Assembly (NCBI GenBank): GCA_009774535.1
Contig: VSNY01000017.1
Location: 1 to 39,111, forward strand
Source of the DNA: Lachnospiraceae bacterium
GTDB lineage: Bacteria; Bacillota; Clostridia; Lachnospirales; Lachnospiraceae
DNA: 39,111 nucleotides
Reading direction: 5' to 3'
Shown: positions 34,373 through 39,111 of the stretch, piece after piece
How the letters are laid out: every line of letters starts with the position of its first letter
How positions within the stretch are numbered: the stretch's first letter is position 1
Translations under genes and position numbers: made by a program
The notes under the pieces: generated by a model
Databases searched by the model: none
What the model was told of the DNA's origin: nothing
Seen by the model: the letters and a program-made list of their open reading frames with translations, nothing else

Positions 34373-34630
34373 ATGAGTGATTTAGCTGCTACAAACTGTG
34401 GATGTGGAGAAAATACCAGCTGTGGGTGCGGATGTGCAGGAGGAAATAATTCCTTTATTTGGATTATCCTGTTGTTATTCTGCTGCTGCGGCAATAACGG
34501 CGGCGGTTCCTTCTTCGGCGGCAATGGCTGCGGCAACAGCTGCGGCTGCGGCGGTGGCGACAACAGCTGTATTTGGCTGATCTTATTGCTGCTGTGCGGC
34601 TGTGGCTGCGGCGGTAACGGATTCTTCTAA
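34373..34630 (+). CDS. Small Cys/Gly-rich protein (high-cysteine 'chorion class' type)
   Basis: Protein of 85 residues with a doubled plan: a Cys/Gly cluster (CGCGENTSCGCGCAGG), a hydrophobic stretch (SFIWIILLLF followed by CCCG), a second Gly/Cys cluster (GNGCGNSCGCGGGDNSC) and a second hydrophobic stretch (IWLILLLLCGCGCGG). Similar small proteins occur in Lachnospiraceae under a chorion-class high-cysteine name; their role is unknown. The pattern suits a self-assembling, disulphide-linked or metal-binding surface protein. GGAGG lies 9 nt before the ATG. The sigma-K-like promoter points to a spore coat or crust role, which is inference. Confidence 0.85.
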   Translation: MSDLAATNCGCGENTSCGCGCAGGNNSFIWIILLLFCCCGNNGGGSFFGGNGCGNSCGCGGGDNSCIWLILLLLCGCGCGGNGFF

Positions 34631-34643
34631 ATCGCCGTAGATA

Positions 34644-34673
34644 TCCGCGGAGGGCCTTCGGGCCTTCTGCGGA
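34644..34673 (+). terminator. UUCG-loop hairpin after the Cys-rich gene
   Basis: A 13-bp stem with two G-U pairs (TCCGCGGAGGGCC with GGCCTTCTGCGGA) closes a TTCG tetraloop. No T-run follows, so it is more likely a 3'-end stabiliser than the terminator. Confidence 0.6.
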
Positions 34674-34700
34674 ATCTGGTAAGTGAATCGTATTCAGGTG

Positions 34701-34734
34701 AAACAGCTGGCGGGTTATTGGCCGGCTGTTTTTT
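34701..34734 (+). terminator. Intrinsic terminator of the Cys-rich gene
   Basis: AAACAGCTGGC (34701-34711) pairs with GCCGGCTGTTT (34721-34731) with one G-U, 9-nt loop, followed by a T-run to 34734. It lies about 70 nt after the stop codon. Confidence 0.87.
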
Positions 34735-34836
34735 CCGTTTTATACAGGCATATTTTCACATTGGAATTTTATATGCCATTTCTTCTTTCCTCCCATAATG
34801 TAAGAAAACCTGATACAAGGGCTTTTTCCCTTTTAT

Positions 34837-35001
34837 TCATGCATTTGTCTTATAATACTTCTGCACCAGCTTTTCCAGCAACTGCATCGTGATTCTTCCC
34901 TTTTTTACCGCATATGCCCCAAAATTACCCGTGTACTGCTTTGGTCTGCCTGCATACTGAAGCCCCATCAAATGCGGGATCTTATCATTTCTTCCCACCA
35001 T
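34837..35001 (-). pseudogene. Fragment of a small nuclease-like or phage-associated protein
   Basis: A minus-strand reading frame of 54 codons encodes KIPHLMGLQYAGRPKQYTG, GAYAVKKGRITMQLLEKL and VQKYYKT. The HLMGLQY and GAYAVKKG patterns look like the C-terminal part of small PBECR-type (phage nuclease-like) proteins, but this is a tentative match from memory. There is no ribosome binding site, because a 17-bp hairpin stands directly before the ATG. It therefore looks like the 3' end of a gene whose front was lost. A short functional peptide is the alternative. Confidence 0.4.
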
Positions 35002-35003
35002 AT

Positions 35004-35043
35004 AAAGAAATTGCCTGAGCGGTTAGGCTCAGGCAATTTCTTT
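35004..35043. terminator. Perfect 17-bp terminator hairpin
   Basis: AAAGAAATTGCCTGAGC (35004-35020), a 6-nt loop, and GCTCAGGCAATTTCTTT (35027-35043). T-rich DNA follows on both strands (TTTTT on plus, TTTATAT on minus). It can end the candidate RNA on the minus strand. Confidence 0.88.
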
Positions 35044-35204
35044 TTGAATTGCAATTCATACTTACTGAACTGCAGATGTCCAATAAGATTGGGAGCAGGC
35101 CTATGATACTCCATAGGCAGAGACGACCTTTGTGCTTGTATTGCCCGCAAAGCCGGGACGGGCAGCTCCTCTCTGTCGCCGCAAAAGCACTGAAGCTTTT
35201 CATT
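35004..35204 (-). ncRNA. Candidate structured non-coding RNA of about 200 nt, class unknown
   Basis: A promoter (TTGACA-N17-TAGATT) and a terminator hairpin bracket about 200 nt without a supported gene. The minus-strand RNA can form several short helices: 35195-35200 with 35183-35188, 35185-35190 with 35132-35137, 35170-35175 with 35118-35123, 35159-35163 with 35143-35147, 35112-35118 with 35099-35105, and 35088-35092 with 35080-35084. The second and third cross each other, which would be a pseudoknot. The size resembles 6S RNA and some Firmicutes orphan RNAs, but I cannot match it to either. Overlapping reading frames have no ribosome binding site. Confidence 0.45.
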
Positions 35205-35210
35205 ACCTAT

Positions 35211-35239
35211 AATCTATCATGCCCCTGGCAGATTGTCAA
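35211..35239 (-). promoter_or_regulatory. Promoter of the candidate non-coding RNA
   Basis: Minus-strand TTGACA (35239-35234), 17-nt spacer, TAGATT (35216-35211). The -35 is perfect, the -10 moderate. Predicted start near 35204. Confidence 0.6.
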
Positions 35240-35262
35240 CGGTTTTCCTGCTTTTTCCGCGC

Positions 35263-35508
35263 TTATCTGCGCCCTTTACGCCTCCCATTGAACTGCCCCG
35301 GCGCCTGCTGCACCCCTGGTGACGTCGGCAGTTCCTGTTCCCGGATTTGTGCCAGTGTCAGGTTTTTCCTCTTCATGCAGGCTTCATCCACCGTATAGAC
35401 TTTATTTCCATCAATAATTAATTTTCCCATAATCATACCATTTTCTTTTTTTCTATTTCTATTTTTATGATCAAATATTCTTCCCAAATATAGAATCATC
35501 CAAGTCAC
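35263..35508 (-). CDS. Small basic protein, unknown
   Basis: Predicted protein of 81 residues if it starts at GTG 35508, where AGGA lies 7 nt upstream. A shorter form from ATG 35430 (MGKLIIDGNKVYTVDEAC) would be 55 residues, and the conserved-looking part begins there: IIDGNKVYTVDEACMKRKN, then a Pro/Gln-rich, basic tail ending NGRRKGRR. I do not recognise the family. It lies divergently from the sigma-E-controlled gene and upstream of the candidate RNA. The start and the existence of the N-terminal 26 residues are uncertain. Confidence 0.5.
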   Translation of the reverse strand: MTWMILYLGRIFDHKNRNRKKENGMIMGKLIIDGNKVYTVDEACMKRKNLTLAQIREQELPTSPGVQQAPGQFNGRRKGRR

Positions 35509-35564
35509 TTCTCTGTCCTAAGATACCTCCTCTATTCATTATATGGATCTCTTTTCAAAAAGGT

Positions 35565-35594
35565 GTCATATTCGTATTCTCCCGCTCATACACT
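35565..35594 (+). promoter_or_regulatory. Sigma-E-type sporulation promoter
   Basis: GTCATATT (35565-35572), 14-nt spacer, CATACACT (35587-35594). Both elements fit the mother-cell sigma-E consensus known from Bacillus (ATATT and CATACAnT, 13-15 nt apart). The predicted start lies only about 13 nt before the ATG at 35614, just enough for AAGGAA. Confidence 0.7.
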
Positions 35595-35613
35595 AAATAA
35601 AAAAGGAATTTTT

Positions 35614-35943
35614 ATGGACAACAATTACATACCAACCGCCTTTGACGAAAAGACGCAAAACAAAGACCTGCAGATTTTAAAAACCGCCCTGCCCTATATG
35701 CGCGGTTCCAGGCAGAAAGAGATCCTGACCCTGATCAAATCGATCGAACTGAAAAAGTCCATTGATCTGATCGACAGCGACGACACGTCTCTTTCCATCT
35801 GTTCGACTGAAAATCCGATGGAAAACACACTGCACATGCTGAGTGATATCCGCAAATTCTGCACCGAACAGGAACAGGAGCATATTGATATGATCCTGAA
35901 TATCTTTTCCATGTTTTCTACGTATGAGACCATGTTTTCCTGA
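35614..35943 (+). CDS. Unknown small protein behind a sigma-E-type promoter
   Basis: Protein of 109 residues that I do not recognise, mostly helical. It contains LQILKTALPYMRGSRQKEIL, a middle part KSIELKKSIDLIDSDD and a C-terminal region with ENTLHMLSDIRKFC and HIDMILNIFSMFSTYETMF. No signal peptide or membrane segment. AAGGAA lies 6 nt before the ATG. The sigma-E-type promoter points to expression in the mother cell during sporulation. The gene 108 nt downstream may be a partner: that one also has helical, Met-rich segments. Confidence 0.78.
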   Translation: MDNNYIPTAFDEKTQNKDLQILKTALPYMRGSRQKEILTLIKSIELKKSIDLIDSDDTSLSICSTENPMENTLHMLSDIRKFCTEQEQEHIDMILNIFSMFSTYETMFS

Positions 35944-36051
35944 TCCGTGATCATTTGGTGGTTTTGTGGTCTTTTTCTGAAAATACCGCACATTTTTTTG
36001 ATACTGCCATATGCTGTTGATAGATGCAAACGAATCTGGATGGAGGATGTT

Positions 36052-36330
36052 ATGAATTTTGACGATGTATTTAATGCGCAGAATACAACTGGAATCTCAC
36101 CTGAAAAACTGGCTTTTTTAAAAGCCATGTCTGCCAGGCAGGCCGGAGGCAGCCCGAAAGATATGATGGCAGCCTTAATGGCCGCTTCCAGCAACGCCGC
36201 AAAGCAGGGAATTGCATTTAATGAAGCCGAACGGGATCTGATGCTCGATGTCCTGCTGAAAAATTTATCGCCGGAAGAAAGTAAAAAAGCACAGGGCATG
36301 ATCCAAATGATGAAACGCATGAAACGTTAA
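36052..36330 (+). CDS. Unknown small helical protein
   Basis: Protein of 92 residues, Ala- and Met-rich: SPEKLAFLKAMSARQAGGSP, MMAALMAASSNAAKQG, ERDLMLDVLLKNLSPEESKK and a basic end MIQMMKRMKR. I do not recognise the family. GGAGG lies 5 nt before the ATG at 36052; a longer frame from 35947 has a hydrophobic start but no ribosome binding site. It probably shares the sigma-E transcript of the gene before it, since no terminator lies in the 108-nt gap and only a weak promoter-like match is seen there. Confidence 0.8.
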   Translation: MNFDDVFNAQNTTGISPEKLAFLKAMSARQAGGSPKDMMAALMAASSNAAKQGIAFNEAERDLMLDVLLKNLSPEESKKAQGMIQMMKRMKR

Positions 36331-36420
36331 GACGAAATTAAAAGCGCTGCAAGCAAAATTTCCGGCATCCAGCAAAAAACAAGTGTTTGAAAGGATGGAT
36401 GCCGGATACGGATTTACAGA

Positions 36421-36467
36421 AAAACAGCTGCGGATAATGCTTAACCTGCAGTATCCACAGCTGTTTT
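36421..36467. terminator. Terminator hairpin between convergent genes
   Basis: AAAACAGCTG and GGATA (36421-36436) pair with TATCC and CAGCTGTTTT (36452-36467) around one mismatch, loop 15 nt. An upstream 9-bp inverted repeat, CCGGCATCC (36362-36370) with GGATGCCGG (36397-36405), lies in the same 160-nt gap. The hairpin can serve both strands. Confidence 0.65.
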
Positions 36468-36491
36468 ACAACGACCATAAAGATCTGTACT

Positions 36492-37838
36492 TTATCCTGT
36501 TTTCTTACGAAAATACCCATCAATATTTTTCTTAATATCCGCAGGCTGCTGGCTCTTTAGCAGATAACCTTCCGGACGCAGCGGCATTACTCTTGTAATA
36601 CTTTCCTTATCCACCCTGCCTGTCAGGAAAAATACCGGGATCTTTGCAAAGTCTTCCTCGGAACGGATCATCTGCAGCGCCTGCACGCCGTCACATACCG
36701 GCATCTCATAATCCAGCAGCACAAGATCCGGACGGTTCAGCGTCAGACAGCGGATTCCTGCCATTCCGGATTTTGCTGCTGTCACATCATAATCTTTCCC
36801 TAACAGTTCCTGCATTGCCAGACAGACTGTATCCGAATCGTCGATAATCAGCAGCTTTTTCTTATGCTCTTCGGCACGCTGCTCTTCATTATGTTTCAGA
36901 TAATTGCGTACCTCTGTCACTGCGTTCTCCGTAACGATGGACGCTCCTGCTTTTTTCAATGCATGCGGCGGCATTGCACAATACGCGAAATACCCCTCTC
37001 CCGTATCGAACAGCAGACTGCACTGCGGTTTTGTAAATACCTTCTGAAACTGTTCAAATGATAACAGATTTTCGTCCTGCAGCTCATACCCGTCAGCCGT
37101 CGGCAAATGTTCCAAAATCCGTTCTACAAACTGTTTTACCGCATATCTGGACGCATTCATAATTACCACGCTCATTTTATCGGATTTGCCGCCCATCATC
37201 TTTCCTACCGTCTCCAGCAGGAGTTTTTCTTCAAATACCATAAAAACTTCCCACTTTTCATTCTTCTGGTTCTTGTAAATCATCCGATAGTAAATGCCTT
37301 TTCCAAACTTTTCCGCGCCATAGCGGTCGCTGATCAGACGTGCGTCCAGCTGGAACATATCTTTGACCAGATGGGTAATCAGCTGCTTTACAGCCAGCTC
37401 CTCTTCTTCCGGCAGCAGATTTTCCCACTTGCTCATGACGGCTCCTGTAATGGCACGGTCTTCTGTCAGCGTATGGCCGATCAGCCATCCGGCGCAGACG
37501 CTTAGGAAATGACTGATCGCATCCCCGGAATAATTGGACTGCTGCAGTTCCCGCTCCAATGCCGGCAGCGTATTCCGGCGAAAATTATCGTGGATGCGCC
37601 TGTGTGATTCATATCCTTTATATGAAATGGATGCCATATAGACTTCTTCTTCCGCAAAATGCTTCATTGCATGGTCTTTAAAATATTTCAGTCCTTCCTG
37701 ACATACCCACTGCATCTTATCCTCCTGTTCACTAAACGCGAGCAGACGATTCATAATGCTGAAAAGCTTCCTGTGTTCCCTGTCGATCACATCTACCCCT
37801 ATGTTAAACCGATCCTGCCATACTAATTGATTTCCCAT
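36492..37838 (-). CDS. Hemerythrin - CheX-like - receiver domain protein
   Basis: Protein of 448 residues with three parts. Residues 1-135 are a bacteriohemerythrin with all seven di-iron ligands: His22, His60, Glu64, His79, His83, His122, Asp127. Residues about 150-310 resemble the CheX/CheC phosphatase fold (FEEKLLLETVGKMMGG), a weaker assignment. Residues about 329-448 form a receiver domain with KLLIIDDSD and the phospho-acceptor Asp near 377 in LVLLDYEMPVCDG. AAGGAGG lies 6-7 nt before the ATG. It likely couples oxygen or redox state to a phosphorylation signal, perhaps chemotaxis; a flagellin gene lies about 570 nt upstream on the same strand. Confidence 0.88.
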   Translation of the reverse strand: MGNQLVWQDRFNIGVDVIDREHRKLFSIMNRLLAFSEQEDKMQWVCQEGLKYFKDHAMKHFAEEEVYMASISYKGYESHRRIHDNFRRNTLPALERELQQSNYSGDAISHFLSVCAGWLIGHTLTEDRAITGAVMSKWENLLPEEEELAVKQLITHLVKDMFQLDARLISDRYGAEKFGKGIYYRMIYKNQKNEKWEVFMVFEEKLLLETVGKMMGGKSDKMSVVIMNASRYAVKQFVERILEHLPTADGYELQDENLLSFEQFQKVFTKPQCSLLFDTGEGYFAYCAMPPHALKKAGASIVTENAVTEVRNYLKHNEEQRAEEHKKKLLIIDDSDTVCLAMQELLGKDYDVTAAKSGMAGIRCLTLNRPDLVLLDYEMPVCDGVQALQMIRSEEDFAKIPVFFLTGRVDKESITRVMPLRPEGYLLKSQQPADIKKNIDGYFRKKTG

Positions 37839-37872
37839 GATGTCCTCCTTTGCTACAGTGCAGTCCGTCCAC
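37804..37872 (-). CDS. Possible 22-codon leader reading frame overlapping the hemerythrin gene
   Basis: AAAGGAGG followed 8 nt later by GTG (37872) opens a 22-codon frame that overlaps the first 35 nt of the hemerythrin gene in another frame. The GTG lies in a small hairpin (ACAGTG/CACTGT, 37855-37875) just before the second AAAGGAGG. It could tune translation of the main gene, or be chance. Confidence 0.3.
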   Translation of the reverse strand: MDGLHCSKGGHHGKSISMAGSV

Positions 37873-37875
37873 TGT

Positions 37876-38411
37876 AAAATCCTCCTTTAATTTATTTCCC
37901 CCGCTGATCTGTTCCATTGCCGGCATCCGGTCCATGCATTATTTCCGCTTTTTCACACAAAACAGACATAACCCGCAAAGCTTCTGCACTTCTAACGGGC
38001 GGATCACTGCGCTTGCGGCAAAAGGCGAACATCACAAGTTTGCTGCATATGACTTTCCTGCTTGCTAAATGATTCCTGTAAAGGATTATGGAACAATTCC
38101 TTCTCATGGTCAGATGCAGATTACAGAATCTTCCAGTTTCCCGGATGATCTGTCTCCGCGGTTTATTTACAGAATATTTCTGAAAATTCTGTAATTAAAT
38201 GACTAAACTCGAAAAAGTATATGTGATACTACAGAACAATCTAAAAAATACTCTTTCTTTATTTAGAATAGATCTTATATAGATACAGTTTAGCACAATC
38301 TTCCAAAATTGCAAGGAAAATTCCTGTATTTCTGTGAAAAATTCTGTATCCACGCAACAGTTCAGATAACCCATGAAACTGTTACATATCCGCAATTTCC
38401 GAATCATTCCC
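37876..38411. other. AT-rich intergenic stretch without a supported gene
   Basis: About 535 nt between the flagellin 3' end and the hemerythrin leader. It holds a 9-bp inverted repeat TTACAGAAT/ATTCTGTAA (38167-38194), further ACAGAA-type repeats, and a 7-bp repeat AACAGTT/AACTGTT (38356-38383) that may be the flagellin 3' hairpin, though no T-run follows. Short open frames lack ribosome binding sites and recognisable patterns. Confidence 0.5.
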
Positions 38412-39111
38412 TTATAACAGCTTCAACACAGACTGATTTGTCATATTTGCCTGTGCCATTACAGATAAATTTGCCTGTTCCAGAATCTTGCTGCGCGAAA
38501 ATTCTACCATTTCATCTGCCAAATCTGCGTCCGCCAGCAGGCTTTCAGACGCCGATACATTTTCTTCTGTAATGGCATTGGCTGCATACAGATGTTCGAG
38601 TGCATTCTGATAGCTGCCGTAGCGGCTTCTCTGCGCGGAGACATAACTGATCGCCTGATCGCACAATGAGATGACATCCTGCGCGGCGCTGTGGCTCATT
38701 ACGCTTAAAACCGCGTCTTTGCCAAAAACCGCTGTGGTGCGCATATCGGCATCATCCAGTTGAAAGCAGTTCCAGCTGTATGGGCCGACATGCAGACGAA
38801 TCGGATCGTTTTTGACGAACGAAGTACCCCCCAGGCTGCCGCCTGAAGGCGGCGCGCTTTCGCCTGTCTGCCCATCCAGTTTCAAAAACCAGGCATCCTT
38901 GTCTCCTTTGTTTTTGCCTGCGAGATCTCCGTCGTTGGAATCGCTGTTGCCGCCAAGCAGAATATCGCCGTTTCCGGTTTAAAATATAAAACTAAAAGAA
39001 TCATAGCCGCTTCCGCCATGCACTTCATCACAAAACATATCCCCGGAATCCTTATCAATCATAAATACCCACGCATTGTCTCCGGAGTACCCGGGCTTTG
39101 GGGTAACTTCT
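38412..39111 (-). pseudogene. Flagellin-type protein with propeller-like repeats, 3' part, one in-frame TAA
   Basis: The C-terminal about 90 residues are a flagellin D0/D1 domain: DQAISYVSAQRSRYGSYQNA, ITEENVSASESLLADADLAD and the closing ANMTNQSVLKLL. The same frame continues upstream through NKGDKDAWFLKLDGQTGE and, beyond a TAA at 38981-38979, through SGDNAWVFMIDKDSGDMF and HGGSGYDSFSF, a repeat type seen in secreted beta-propeller-like proteins. The TAA replaces a position where such repeats often carry Gln (CAA). The N-terminal flagellin domain lies outside the window. As read, the product would end before the C-terminal domain, so the gene is probably broken; a sequencing error is the alternative. 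Confidence 0.72.

Noticed and set aside
34683..34892. Plus-strand frame of 69 codons after the Cys-rich gene
   Set aside because: Starts before and runs through an intrinsic terminator, has no ribosome binding site and no pattern.
34968..35203. Overlapping minus-strand frames across the candidate RNA (for example YHRPAPNLIGHLQFSKYELQ)
   Set aside because: No ribosome binding site, the frames run through the terminator stem, and the bracketing promoter and terminator fit an RNA gene better. Not fully excluded.
36323..36535. Plus-strand reading frame of about 70 codons (with FTEKQLRIMLNLQYPQLFYN) in the gap between convergent genes
   Set aside because: No start codon with a usable ribosome binding site; its first ATG is directly next to the only purine-rich site, and it overlaps the end of the hemerythrin gene and a terminator hairpin.
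37892..38107. Minus-strand frame of 71 codons before the hemerythrin gene
   Set aside because: No ribosome binding site at the first start and no family pattern; likely chance.
38195..38407. Minus-strand frame of 70 codons in the AT-rich gap after the flagellin gene
   Set aside because: Rich in Phe, Ile and Cys as expected from random AT-rich DNA, purine-rich site touches the ATG, no recognisable pattern.

Overview
The window looks like chromosomal DNA of a Lachnospiraceae-type member of the Clostridia. The grounds are gene families and context: spoIIIE-type ftsK beside a TepA-like ClpP, a Rex redox repressor, a TIGR03960/TIGR03936 radical-SAM pair with an RNase G, a hisZ-hisGS histidine locus, a HisF-like/HisIE fusion, a small high-cysteine protein, AGGAGG-type ribosome binding sites and TTGACA/TATAAT promoters. 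It is mostly housekeeping DNA on the minus strand, with more variable patches at 7.4-9.9 kb and 34.2-39.1 kb.

Layout. 1-7.3 kb: two-component system (kinase cut by the window edge, response regulator), RNase G, an XRE regulator, a MATE exporter with a MerR-type promoter, the radical-SAM pair and a GNAT acetyltransferase. 7.4-9.9 kb: a BlaI-type repressor with a double operator, then two convergent genes (an M56/BlaR1-like membrane protein and a hisJ histidinol phosphatase) that each kept both ends but lost the middle, a sugar O-acetyltransferase, a repeat/inverted-repeat block and a small membrane protein. 10-14.7 kb: hisZ-hisG-hisD and a HisF-like-HisI-HisE fusion behind a consensus promoter. 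14.7-23.7 kb: recU, an RluA-type pseudouridine synthase, a zinc-ribbon membrane protein, folD, ftsK/spoIIIE, uppP and a ClpP-like protease. 23.8-34.2 kb: glgA, yebC, a CorC-like CBS protein, mazF, alr, the NAD(P)HX repair enzyme, rex, an ABC-F ATPase and an NADP isocitrate dehydrogenase.

34.2-39.1 kb is the least ordinary part. A Cys/Gly-rich small protein has a sigma-K-like promoter. A candidate structured RNA of about 200 nt has its own promoter and a terminator hairpin. A pair of small unknown proteins follows a near-perfect sigma-E promoter. A hemerythrin-CheX-like-receiver protein comes next. The window ends in the 3' part of a flagellin gene whose central region carries propeller-like repeats interrupted by one in-frame TAA. 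Together these suggest sporulation-controlled genes and oxygen-linked motility signalling, but both are inferences from sequence only.

No rRNA, tRNA, CRISPR array, insertion sequence or prophage was seen. Starts were set from ribosome binding sites; several genes probably start at TTG or GTG.
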